Assembly: GCA_018066825.1 (NCBI GenBank) | Contig: JAGPVU010000026.1 | Span: 1 to 9,498, forward strand | Origin: Cycloclasticus sp. | GTDB taxonomy: Bacteria > Pseudomonadota > Gammaproteobacteria > Methylococcales > Cycloclasticaceae | Direction: 5' to 3' | DNA: 9,498 bases | Shown: piece after piece, positions 1 through 6,706 of the stretch | Layout: each line of letters begins with the position of its first letter | How positions within the stretch are numbered: position 1 is the first letter of the stretch | Notes under the pieces: generated by a model | Told to the model about the DNA's origin: nothing | The model's database searches: none | The model's input: only the letters and a program-made list of their open reading frames with translations | Made by a program: the position numbers and the translations under genes

Positions 1-2
1 CA

Positions 3-539
3 CTCAGCTGGATGGTCTATGCCTTTCTGGCTGCACCCTATTTACCTACTTGGGGAACCGCTGATAGTCTCAAACCGATTACGTTAGGGTTAATGTTTTT
101 AGTCTGCCTAATGTTACCGTTAAGCGTTTTTGATAAAAACCCGACCACCCTCGGTATTTTTCCACCCGATCAGGTAATCGCACGGGGCATCGTACGCATT
201 ACTCGCCATGCCGGTTTAATCGCTCTAGGCCTTTGGGGCTTAGCCCACTTTATCGTCAATGGTGATTGGGCTTCGCACTGGTTATACGGCACCATCGCCT
301 TTGAAGGCCTTATCGGACCGTTAAATTTAGACCGCAAATACCGTGCTCGTTACGGAGAAGCTTGGTTAAAATTTTCTCAGCAAACATCTTATCTTCCTTT
401 TTCTGCGATTATTTTAGGCCGTAATAAACTGGTATTAACCGAGTTAAACCCTTGGGGGCTTATTGCTGGTTTAAGCTTGTTCGTCACATTAATTTACTTC
501 CATAAAGCCTGGTTTGGTGTGCCGGCGTTAGTTTGGTGA
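3..539 (+). CDS. NnrU family membrane protein (5' truncated by window edge)
   Basis: C-terminal part of an NnrU-family integral membrane protein. The frame stays open to the left edge. The first ATG is at 12, but Leu-Ser-Trp codons precede it without a stop, and the family's N-terminal helices are missing, so the true start probably lies outside. Counting from the ATG at 12, helices cover about residues 22-40, 66-83, 88-102 and 147-164. The family signature is visible: a RHAG motif (64-67) followed by WGLAHF and NGDW (75-86), then the basic LDRKYRARYGEAW segment (106-118). NnrU was first linked to expression of nitrite and nitric oxide reductases, and the family is related to the haem-binding carotene isomerase Z-ISO. 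His66 and His79 are candidate ligands by analogy only. No denitrification gene is visible nearby, so the role here is open. No convincing terminator follows it. Confidence 0.85.
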   Translation, partial: LSWMVYAFLAAPYLPTWGTADSLKPITLGLMFLVCLMLPLSVFDKNPTTLGIFPPDQVIARGIVRITRHAGLIALGLWGLAHFIVNGDWASHWLYGTIAFEGLIGPLNLDRKYRARYGEAWLKFSQQTSYLPFSAIILGRNKLVLTELNPWGLIAGLSLFVTLIYFHKAWFGVPALVW

Positions 540-607
540 ATTTTTAATACCACTCAAAAGTAAGCCGGCCACCTCCTACCAAAAACAAGATAAAAAACCC
601 CAACACA

Positions 608-636
608 TTAGTGGTTAATTATATTTATGTTAGAAT
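608..636 (+). promoter_or_regulatory. Candidate extended -10 promoter for the alpha/beta hydrolase gene
   Basis: TAGAAT at 631-636 (five of six matches to TATAAT) is preceded by TG plus one base at 628-630, giving an extended -10 element. The -35 position (about 608-613, TTAGTG) is poor, as is usual for extended -10 promoters. Transcription would start near 643, about 40 bases before the ATG at 682. The call rests on consensus matching alone. Confidence 0.45.
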
Positions 637-681
637 TTAATGCTCATCTAATAAACCAATCACTCACTCTAGAGAAAAATA

Positions 682-1533
682 ATGACAACACCCAACGAAC
701 AAAATAGCAGCAAAAATATTCATATCAAAAACCTAGACCTTAATCTGCATTATAACGAAGCAGGTCATGGCAAAGAAACCGTCATCATGCTACATGGTGG
801 CGGTCCTGGCGCCGCTGGCTGGAGTAATTTTTCGCGTAACATCGAGGTTTTTTCAAAAAACTATCGAACTATTTTATTGGACTGCCCCGGCTTTAATAAA
901 TCAGATGCCCTTATTACAGATTTACCACGTGATGTCCTTAATGCACAAGCGACTAAAGGCTTAATGGATGAGCTCGGCATTGAAAAGGCCCACCTGATCG
1001 GCAATTCAATGGGTGGCGCGACAGCCCTTAGCTTTGCTCTTGAGTTCCCCGAGCGTTTGAATAAAATGGTACTCATGGGTGCTGGTGGTGGTGGGCAAAG
1101 CATGTTCTCACCGATGCCACTTGAGGGTATTAAATTATTGGTTGCGCTGTACCAAAAACCGTCGTTAGAAGCATTGAAAAAAATGATCGAGGTCTTTGTC
1201 TATGATGCCTCGATGATGAGCGATGAGCTAATTGAAGAGCGCTTTGAAAACATGATGAGAAAGCCAGAGCACCTTGAAAACTTTATAAAAAGTTATGTAC
1301 GTTCAGGCGTTATCGTCACCGATTTCACCCCTAGGCTGCAAGAGGTCCAGGCTGAAACACTGGTTATTTGGGGGCGCGACGACCGTTTTTGTCCACTGGA
1401 TCATGGGCTAAAGTTTCTATGGGGCATTCCTAACGCTGACTTACATATCTTCAGTCAGTGTGGGCATTGGGCGCAGTGGGAACACGCTGAAAAGTTTAAT
1501 GCCTTAACGCTAGAATTTTTAAAGTCCAACTAA
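682..1533 (+). CDS. Alpha/beta hydrolase, meta-cleavage product (C-C bond) hydrolase, BphD/HsaD-like
   Basis: A 283-residue cytoplasmic alpha/beta hydrolase of the family that cleaves vinylogous 1,5-diketones made by extradiol ring-cleavage dioxygenases, as BphD does in biphenyl degradation. The oxyanion-hole loop HGGGPGAAGWSNF is at 38-50, the nucleophile elbow GNSMGG at 107-112 (Ser109), the acid in WGRDDRF (Asp234), and the base in CGHWAQWEH (His262). Each residue sits three positions before its counterpart in the well-studied BphD (Ser112, Asp237, His265), so the catalytic core is collinear and length is normal. Residues about 139-210 form the lid. The ATG at 682 is preceded by a weak AGAGA ribosome site. 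It is alone in its transcription unit: no dioxygenase, hydratase or aldolase lies beside it. The family is confident; the exact substrate (biphenyl, alkylbenzene, PAH or steroid derived) cannot be told from this sequence. Confidence 0.9.
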   Translation: MTTPNEQNSSKNIHIKNLDLNLHYNEAGHGKETVIMLHGGGPGAAGWSNFSRNIEVFSKNYRTILLDCPGFNKSDALITDLPRDVLNAQATKGLMDELGIEKAHLIGNSMGGATALSFALEFPERLNKMVLMGAGGGGQSMFSPMPLEGIKLLVALYQKPSLEALKKMIEVFVYDASMMSDELIEERFENMMRKPEHLENFIKSYVRSGVIVTDFTPRLQEVQAETLVIWGRDDRFCPLDHGLKFLWGIPNADLHIFSQCGHWAQWEHAEKFNALTLEFLKSN

Positions 1534-1538
1534 CATCA

Positions 1539-1576
1539 TGCATAAAAAAGGAGGGGCAACCCTCCTTTTTTATGCA
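1539..1576. terminator. Bidirectional intrinsic terminator between convergent genes
   Basis: A perfect 17-bp inverted repeat (1539-1555 pairing with 1560-1576) closes on a GCAA tetraloop. The six G/C pairs lie next to the loop and a run of six A:T pairs lies at the base. Read in either direction, a GC-rich hairpin is followed by six U residues. It starts 6 bases after the hydrolase stop codon and lies 27 bases past the stop of the oppositely oriented zntB-like gene, so it can serve both. Confidence 0.93.
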
Positions 1577-1602
1577 CATCAGACATCAACCCAAGTCAGC
1601 GT

Positions 1603-2577
1603 TCACATCCAACGTTTTGCTTTAAATAACCAAACTTGACCTACGGCAATCATCACCAACATACCGCAAAAAACAGCAAATGCCCACGGATTTTCTGAAC
1701 CCGGTATGCCACCCACATTGATCCCCAGTAAGCCTGTTAACAAACCAAGGGGGAGAAAAATAGCAGCCACAATGGATAGAACGTACATGGTTTTATTCAT
1801 TTTATCGGCTAACGAGCTATTCAATTCTTCTTGCGTAACCGTCGCACGGTCTCTAATCGCATCGAGGTCTTCTACATATCGCGTGGTACGATCTGCAATC
1901 TCGCGTAAGCGCATGCGCTCACCGTCATCTAACCAGTCCACTTTTTCATTATGCAAGCGGGACATCACATCGCGCTGTGGTGCGAGATAACGACGCATAC
2001 TGATTGCTGAACGGCGAATATGAGAAATCTTTTGGCGTAATTCGTACGTCGTTTCATCCAATAATTCGTCTTCCAAGGCGTCTACTTGATCGTCTACTTC
2101 AGATATAACGATACCCATACGTTGTACCAAACGATCAGAGAGTTCTTCTAAAAACTCACCCGAGCTTTTAGGCCCATCACCTGCTAAAACTGTTTGTCGA
2201 ATATCGTCTACCGCCATGACCCGTCGATGCCGTAAACTGATAATACGGTTAGATTCTATCCAAAAACGTACCGATACCATATCTTCTGGATCGGTCCCTG
2301 GGTTTAAATTCACGCCCCGTAAAATGACCAGCATATTACCTTTATGTACGATGCTACGTGGTCGCGTTTCTTTGGCCGTTAAGGCTTCCACCATCACAGG
2401 ATCGATGCCACTTTCTTGCGTCATCCACTGCTTGGCCACCGCACCCGTGTAATCCAAATGCAGCCATAAAATGCCATCCGTCTCCTTCCACTGACGTGCC
2501 TGCTCCAGTGTGAGTGCTTGCCCCCCCCCTTTACCATCTAGGCATAGTGCAAAAACCAAACCATCATCATTATTCAT
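1603..2577 (-). CDS. zntB: Zinc transporter ZntB-like protein (CorA superfamily)
   Basis: A 324-residue inner-membrane metal transporter of the CorA/ZntB family, close to the 327 residues of E. coli ZntB. It has a large N-terminal cytoplasmic domain (1 to about 260) with the long acidic stalk helix (about 140-260), including MRRYLAPQRDV (194-204), a segment well conserved in ZntB. Two C-terminal helices follow (about 266-284 and 299-318). The loop between them begins GIN (285-287) and continues VGGIPG, matching the GVN-LGGIPG loop of ZntB rather than the GMN of CorA magnesium channels. E. coli ZntB works as a pentamer moving zinc; uptake coupled to protons has been shown and export was proposed earlier, so direction is left open. 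An AAGAGA ribosome site precedes the ATG. Codons 17-19 are nine G bases in a row. It is transcribed alone toward the shared terminator. Confidence 0.9.
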   Translation of the reverse strand: MNNDDGLVFALCLDGKGGGQALTLEQARQWKETDGILWLHLDYTGAVAKQWMTQESGIDPVMVEALTAKETRPRSIVHKGNMLVILRGVNLNPGTDPEDMVSVRFWIESNRIISLRHRRVMAVDDIRQTVLAGDGPKSSGEFLEELSDRLVQRMGIVISEVDDQVDALEDELLDETTYELRQKISHIRRSAISMRRYLAPQRDVMSRLHNEKVDWLDDGERMRLREIADRTTRYVEDLDAIRDRATVTQEELNSSLADKMNKTMYVLSIVAAIFLPLGLLTGLLGINVGGIPGSENPWAFAVFCGMLVMIAVGQVWLFKAKRWM

Positions 2578-2615
2578 ATTGTTCTCTTCGTCTCAGGATT
2601 TCTAACCTTGCAGAC

Positions 2616-2644
2616 ATCATACAATAAGTTTAGACGAGCATTTA
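2616..2644 (-). promoter_or_regulatory. Candidate promoter of the zntB-like gene
   Basis: On the minus strand, TATGAT (2621 to 2616) matches the -10 consensus in five of six positions. A 17-base spacer leads to a weak -35 (TAAATG, 2644 to 2639). The start would fall about 30 bases before the ATG. The -35 overlaps one arm of the inverted repeat at 2641-2665, suggesting control by a DNA-binding protein. Confidence 0.35.
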
Positions 2645-2665
2645 GATGTTTTTCGGCCATCTAAA
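2641..2665. repeat. Inverted repeat TTTAGATG-N9-CATCTAAA upstream of zntB-like gene
   Basis: Two perfect 8-base arms (2641-2648 and 2658-2665) flank a 9-base spacer. The repeat lies about 65-90 bases before the zntB-like ATG, and its near arm covers the predicted -35. There is no U tract on either side, so it is unlikely to be a terminator. Its position fits an operator. The binding protein is unknown, and it does not obviously match a Zur-type site. Confidence 0.5.
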
Positions 2666-2726
2666 ACTTTGTTTTCAGGCAGCAGCCAGCTTACTTGTTG
2701 GGCTTATTAGTCGTTCAAATCATCGT

Positions 2727-2750
2727 TTAGTTAATTAGACCCTTAACTAA
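2727..2750. repeat. A/T-rich inverted repeat TTAGTTAA-N8-TTAACTAA downstream of the DUF5610 gene
   Basis: Two perfect 8-base arms (2727-2734 and 2743-2750) separated by TTAGACCC, starting 33 bases past the DUF5610 stop codon. Two further G-U pairs and one C-G pair could extend the stem. Position suggests a transcript end or processing hairpin for the DUF5610 message, but it is A/T-rich and lacks a U tract, so it is a poor intrinsic terminator. Confidence 0.4.
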
Positions 2751-2782
2751 GTGGGGCTCTGTACTTTCTTTAAATTTGCCGT

Positions 2783-3388
2783 TTATGTGTTTTCTACTGA
2801 TGGCTCGTCGCTAATGTTTGCATCAGCCGATTGTGTTGCCTCGATAAAAGCGAGTAATTTTTGCTGGACTAATTCATAGGTTTTATCAATATTACTCGCG
2901 ATATCGCCATCTAAAACATTTAAGCCCGATAAAATGTCACGTGCTTCGGCAAACCCTGTATCAATGCCTCCACCAATCAGTTCACTAAAGGCGAGTAAAG
3001 CATCATCTGGCGCTAACTCAGGGTGTTGCTCTTGGTATGATGAGAAAAAAGCCGTACTTAAAGACACAATGCGATCGGCTGTTGCCTCAGGACTTACGTC
3101 TAGTCCCGCGTCGTAGGCTGTTTGAATTGCGTTGTCTCCTAATGTCGCCTGCAAGGCTTCATTGATGCCCTCAAGCGCCGTTTTTAGTAACAAGCCTTGT
3201 GGTGAGTCAGCTATGCTAACGCTAATAGTCGATTCTAGTATCGATGCGTTCAAGGTCTTCTTTGCCGCATTTTTTGCGTGCGCCAGATCAGACACTGTTT
3301 GACCCATCGGCCCATTGGCCTTTTTATCGTCAGCTTTCGCTAGGGTTTGAACTTGTTGACTGAATGTTGTTGTGGCTTCAATAGACAT
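2783..3388 (-). CDS. DUF5610 domain protein, probable flagellar-regulon member
   Basis: A 201-residue soluble protein with no signal peptide, membrane helix or cysteine. The first 45 residues are polar and low in structure. From about 45 to 185 it matches the DUF5610 domain, recognised by SPEATADRIV (99-108), the GGGIDTGFAEARDIL segment (139-153) and DGDIASNIDKTYELVQQKL (160-178). The tail is acidic. The function of the family is not known to me. The start is secure: GGAGG lies 7 bases before the ATG. Upstream is a close match to a sigma-28 promoter (3428-3454), which suggests expression together with late flagellar, motor and chemotaxis genes. No flagellar gene lies next to it, so this would be a stand-alone member of that regulon. 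The role in motility is inference from the promoter alone. Confidence 0.85.
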   Translation of the reverse strand: MSIEATTTFSQQVQTLAKADDKKANGPMGQTVSDLAHAKNAAKKTLNASILESTISVSIADSPQGLLLKTALEGINEALQATLGDNAIQTAYDAGLDVSPEATADRIVSLSTAFFSSYQEQHPELAPDDALLAFSELIGGGIDTGFAEARDILSGLNVLDGDIASNIDKTYELVQQKLLAFIEATQSADANISDEPSVENT

Positions 3389-3395
3389 TGCTAGC

Positions 3396-3400
3396 CCTCC
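3396..3400 (-). promoter_or_regulatory. Strong ribosome binding site of the DUF5610 gene
   Basis: GGAGG on the minus strand, 7 bases before the ATG at 3388, fixes the start. Confidence 0.8.
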
Positions 3401-3427
3401 ATTAATAGTGGTACTGTTACTTGGTGT

Positions 3428-3454
3428 TTATCGGCAAAACTAGCGATAACTTGA
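3428..3454 (-). promoter_or_regulatory. Sigma-28 (FliA) promoter upstream of the DUF5610 gene
   Basis: On the minus strand, TCAAGTTA (3454 to 3447), 11 bases, then GCCGATAA (3435 to 3428). The enterobacterial FliA consensus is TAAAGTTT-N11-GCCGATAA. The -10 octamer is an exact match, the -35 matches in six of eight positions, and the spacing is exact. The predicted start near 3421 leaves a leader of about 33 bases that contains the GGAGG site. A sigma-70 alternative (TATAAA further upstream, complement of about 3478-3483) is possible but lacks a good -35. Confidence 0.8.
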
Positions 3455-3566
3455 GCCGCTAATGAGGTTTAGTCACCTTTATACATGACCCATTAGGGAT
3501 TTGATCTTTTCCGTTCAATGTTCCTAGGCTTGATTCTTTTTAATCTAAACGTCTCTACCTTATTAT

Positions 3567-4025
3567 TTAAAAGCGTTTAACGACTAAAAACACACCCAGC
3601 GCCATAAAAATAAGCCCCGTAAATCGCTGTATTGAAATGGGATAATTAATCGCCCCCATTAAACTGAAGTGATCAATCACCGACATCGATATCAGTTGGC
3701 CCAGCAGCACAAAACAAACCGCGTTTCCAATACCAAAGCGTGGCCCTACCCACGTGATACTTAATGTATAGAAAATAATAAACACGCCACCTAAGTAATA
3801 TTGAACAGGAATAGGTTCTTTTGGAATTGACTTGGGTACTCCTTCAACAAAAAACAAAAACATGATCGAAAGTACAAAACCCACTACAAACAATATCACT
3901 GCCGCTAGCGCAGGACTTTGTAACCGAGCCCCTAAGCCACCACTCATCGCACCCATAATAGGGATCCCTATACCTGCAATTAGCATAATCAGGGCATAAA
4001 AAAAGGTGTTATTTAGTGCATTCAT
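3567..4025 (-). CDS. DMT superfamily transporter, YdcZ/DUF606 type
   Basis: A 152-residue inner-membrane protein with about five hydrophobic helices (roughly 7-26, 38-60, 75-93, 98-117, 133-149). This is the half-size form of the drug/metabolite transporter superfamily known as DUF606 or YdcZ-like. Family landmarks are the glycine-rich first helix (IMGAMSGGLGARLQSP, 23-38), PRFGIGNAVCFVLLGQLISM (95-114), the IDHFSLMGA stretch (117-125) and RFTGLIFMALGV at the end. Full-length DMT carriers have ten helices, so this form probably acts as a dimer. The substrate is unknown. AGGAG 7 bases before the ATG supports the start, and a candidate promoter lies at 4070-4098. Nearly 200 bases separate it from the ligase gene upstream, so it is probably its own unit. 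No clear terminator follows. Confidence 0.85.
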   Translation of the reverse strand: MNALNNTFFYALIMLIAGIGIPIMGAMSGGLGARLQSPALAAVILFVVGFVLSIMFLFFVEGVPKSIPKEPIPVQYYLGGVFIIFYTLSITWVGPRFGIGNAVCFVLLGQLISMSVIDHFSLMGAINYPISIQRFTGLIFMALGVFLVVKRF

Positions 4026-4069
4026 CGCGAGGCTCCTGCTTATTTATTAAAACTTACTAGCATGACAGT

Positions 4070-4098
4070 GATATAACGTTAGTGAGTAACTGTAGCAA
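4070..4098 (-). promoter_or_regulatory. Candidate sigma-70 promoter of the DMT transporter gene
   Basis: On the minus strand, TTGCTA (4098 to 4093), a 17-base spacer, then TATATC (4075 to 4070). Each hexamer matches consensus in four of six positions with ideal spacing. It would start transcription about 40 bases before the ATG. Confidence 0.4.
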
Positions 4099-4221
4099 TA
4101 AATTAAATTTTACTGTGCAAAAATTGCGCCTCAATTCAGCCAAGCCCTATCCTTAATTGATATGCATTAAACCTGACAACTTAAAAATGGTCGTAGCTAG
4201 CGACTCTAAGGTCAACTTAAT

Positions 4222-5184
4222 TTACACGTTTGCTGTCGGCTTAGCGAATAACTGTTTAGATAAGGCAACACGTTGATCAACGTCGTGCGGTGTAGACAAT
4301 GCATACTGATCAATCAGTTTCAGTCTTTTTGCTAAGCCCGCTTGGTTAGCCACCTGAATAGCGAGACCCGGGCGGGCGTTTAGTTCTAAGATCATCGGCC
4401 CCTTATTTTTATCCAATACGATATCAGCACCAAAATAACCCAAGCCGACCATTTCATAGCACCTTGATGCGAGGTGCAAAATATGATCCCAACCGGGGAT
4501 AATTAAATCATCAAAACTAAACCCTGTATTTGGGTGTTTTTGAATTTTAATATTATTCTGTACTGCAAAAAGGCTTTTACCTGTTCCCATATCAATACCC
4601 ACACCGACCGCACCTTGGTGTAAATTCGCTTTACCGTCCGATTCATGCGTCGAGCAACGAAGCATCGCCATAACGGGGTACCCCTTGTATACAATCACCC
4701 GTATATCAGGCACACCTTCATAACTGTAGTGTGAAAAAATAGGGTCAAAAACAATCATATCTTCGATCATTACCACGTCAGGTCGACCGCCTAAACTAAA
4801 GAGTCCACTCAAAATATTGGTTGCGTGATGTTTTAAGTCCCTTAACTCAAGCGATGCCCCACTGGATTTAATGTATCGATCACCATCGCGTTCCGATATC
4901 ACTAAGATACCCTTTCCACCACTACCTTGTGCTGGCTTTATCACGAACTTATCTCGTCCACTGAGTTGGGTTTCTAGCAACTGAATATCGTGCTGATTAT
5001 TAATAACGGTAAAAAGCTGTGGCACCGACATACCAAATTTTTCAGCGAGTTTTTTGGTTTTTAGCTTATCGTCGACTAATGGAAATAAGCTTCTATTATT
5101 GCTACGGCCGATGTAATCGATGTTACGGCTGTTCATGCCAAGCACGCCTAGCTGTCTTAATTGACTAGGTGATATCCACTTCAT
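4222..5184 (-). CDS. RimK-like ATP-grasp ligase (alpha-L-glutamate ligase-related)
   Basis: A 320-residue cytoplasmic ATP-grasp enzyme related to RimK, which joins amino acids (glutamate in RimK) to a peptide or protein carboxyl group using ATP. The N-terminal VLGMNSRNIDYI (14-25) and PLVDDKLKTKKLAEKFGMSVP (35-55) are typical of this RimK-related subfamily. Core motifs follow: KPAQGSGGKG (83-92, ATP-binding Lys83 and glycine loop), DIRVIV (160-165), GVGIDMGTG (194-202), and the metal and phosphate residues Asp254, Glu267 and Asn269 in GADIVLD and LELNARPG. All look intact, so it should be active. Its ATG overlaps the stop of the transglutaminase-like gene (ATGA), and no ribosome site is visible, implying translational coupling. 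It is the last gene of the three-gene operon. The acceptor is unknown; glutamate as donor is inferred from the family name only. Confidence 0.92.
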   Translation of the reverse strand: MKWISPSQLRQLGVLGMNSRNIDYIGRSNNRSLFPLVDDKLKTKKLAEKFGMSVPQLFTVINNQHDIQLLETQLSGRDKFVIKPAQGSGGKGILVISERDGDRYIKSSGASLELRDLKHHATNILSGLFSLGGRPDVVMIEDMIVFDPIFSHYSYEGVPDIRVIVYKGYPVMAMLRCSTHESDGKANLHQGAVGVGIDMGTGKSLFAVQNNIKIQKHPNTGFSFDDLIIPGWDHILHLASRCYEMVGLGYFGADIVLDKNKGPMILELNARPGLAIQVANQAGLAKRLKLIDQYALSTPHDVDQRVALSKQLFAKPTANV

Positions 5185-6704
5185 TCAATGCGGCCAAAAT
5201 CGCGAAAACGGTACAGTTCAAACAGTCGATAGCCGGTATATTTACCCAATAATAAAATCACACCCAGCAGACTAATCATCAACTCAGGGAAGTTAAAGGT
5301 AAGGTGCTCAACTAGGGGCATCGACATCATTAAGTAGGCTAAAACGGCCGCTAACAGACTGCCGCCCCCTTGAATTAAGACTTCGTGAGGACCTTCCTCT
5401 TCCCATAAAATGGACATTCTTTCGATTGTCCAAGCAAGAATAATCGTTGGGAAAAAAGTCACGGTTAAGGCTTGATGGAACCCCAATTTATAACTCACCA
5501 CGCTTAAGCTCGCCATTAATAAAATAACCACAATAACCACCGCCGTGATTCGCGCGACCAACAATAAATTCAGATACGATAAATAATAGCGTATCCATAA
5601 ACCGAACCCTACCACGGTCAAAAAAATGACCAGCCCCATTAACAAAGAGGTCTGAATAAACGCCAATGCAATTAGAATAGGCATAAAGGTACCCGAGGTT
5701 TTCAATCCCACGAGTATCCTTAATAAAACGATAACTAAGGCACCAACAGGTATGAGTAATAAACCCTTAAAAATCCCTTGCTGCTCTACTGGCAACGAAT
5801 AAATTGAGAAATCTAATAGCGGCTGCTCTTCGATTTGCCCTTCCATAAAGAGTATCGATTTAAGCGGCAAGGTGTTTTTAACAAGTGCGAATTCAAACGT
5901 CGAGTTACGTCCTCCGATTACGTCCAACAACGAATCAGAACCACGCTGCCAGACAAAGAAGTTATCCGGTAAACCTTCTTCACCCGTTTTAGGGTTGAAC
6001 ACCAGCCAATGATCGCCATCGACTATTTCGACCAAACTATCGATGCGTTGCCGACGGCGGCCATCTTCCAAAAATAGGCCTTTGATTAATTGCGACGGCA
6101 CCTTTGCGTACGCTAACACATCCATAATAACGTCTAAATGCACGCCACCATAACTCGATAAAAGAAAACTCATGTCTTGGTCTGGTTGCTGCAGATTGAC
6201 CTTTTCAAATAATAGCGTGGCAAATTCCCCCTGCGTAGAGGATGCTTTCTTTATTTTCTCGACTACTTTTTGCATTACATCGGCATTAACACTGGTTAAA
6301 TTGGGCGGCGCAACCTTAGGCACTAGTCTATCCGTCAGCCCGCCGTCTTGCATACGGTACACTTGTGTTTTGTAAAACAACGTTGTTGCCCGCTCCATCG
6401 TTTCACGTGTCCAATGTGCGCGTCGGTGTCCATTTTGCTCTTTTACCGAAAAATAAAAGCCAGAAGACGCGAAATGGTCGTCTAAAGATACCCAGCCAGC
6501 ATCTGGTTCGGGCAAGGCCAACACCACTTCAACCGTACCTCCGCGCATGGGCTTTAAGCTTATTTTAGATTCTATTGTCCAAACGTCTTCACTCACCCCC
6601 GGTAATAATGGAAAACCTAGAGCCAAATTTTTATACAGCGTCAAACCCAAACCGATCACGATCATGAAAAGGGCGATTAAGGTGATTTTAAGCGTGGATG
6701 ACAA
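5181..6704 (-). CDS. Inactive transglutaminase-like protein with seven C-terminal membrane helices
   Basis: A 507-residue inner-membrane protein. An N-terminal helix (about 5-28) is followed by a periplasmic part (30-310) with a transglutaminase-like fold (about 150-250; YGGVHLDVIMDVLAYAKVPS at 185-204 and HWLVFNPKTG at 232-241). Helices then fill about 311-500, giving the 7TM domain of this family. The whole protein contains no cysteine, so the usual transglutaminase nucleophile is absent and the domain more likely binds a peptide than cleaves it. The start is a TTG at 6704, supported by GAGG 8 bases upstream; the next in-frame ATG (6665) would fall inside the first helix. It begins 2 bases after the lipoprotein stop and ends overlapping the ligase start. 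The likely job is carrying or sensing the ligase product across the membrane, by inference from the conserved trio. Confidence 0.92.
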   Translation of the reverse strand: MSSTLKITLIALFMIVIGLGLTLYKNLALGFPLLPGVSEDVWTIESKISLKPMRGGTVEVVLALPEPDAGWVSLDDHFASSGFYFSVKEQNGHRRAHWTRETMERATTLFYKTQVYRMQDGGLTDRLVPKVAPPNLTSVNADVMQKVVEKIKKASSTQGEFATLLFEKVNLQQPDQDMSFLLSSYGGVHLDVIMDVLAYAKVPSQLIKGLFLEDGRRRQRIDSLVEIVDGDHWLVFNPKTGEEGLPDNFFVWQRGSDSLLDVIGGRNSTFEFALVKNTLPLKSILFMEGQIEEQPLLDFSIYSLPVEQQGIFKGLLLIPVGALVIVLLRILVGLKTSGTFMPILIALAFIQTSLLMGLVIFLTVVGFGLWIRYYLSYLNLLLVARITAVVIVVILLMASLSVVSYKLGFHQALTVTFFPTIILAWTIERMSILWEEEGPHEVLIQGGGSLLAAVLAYLMMSMPLVEHLTFNFPELMISLLGVILLLGKYTGYRLFELYRFRDFGRIE

Positions 6705-6706
6705 AA

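Noticed and set aside
540..681. Terminator or small RNA in the gap after the NnrU-family gene.
   Set aside because: Only a GCCGGC hexamer and short A runs are visible. No stable hairpin with a U tract was found, only the -10 element for the next gene.
1706..1990. Open frames of 60-95 codons opposite zntB, the hydrolase, the 7TM gene and the lipoprotein gene.
   Set aside because: They lie antisense to, or out of frame with, well-supported genes, have no ribosome sites, and read as low-complexity Ser/Arg-rich or shifted sequence.
4184..4204. Short hairpin GTCG-N7-CGAC followed on the minus strand by CATTTTTA, just past the ligase stop, as a terminator.
   Set aside because: The stem has only four base pairs with a mismatch inside, and the U tract is short. 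The place is right for an operon end, but the structure is too weak to call.
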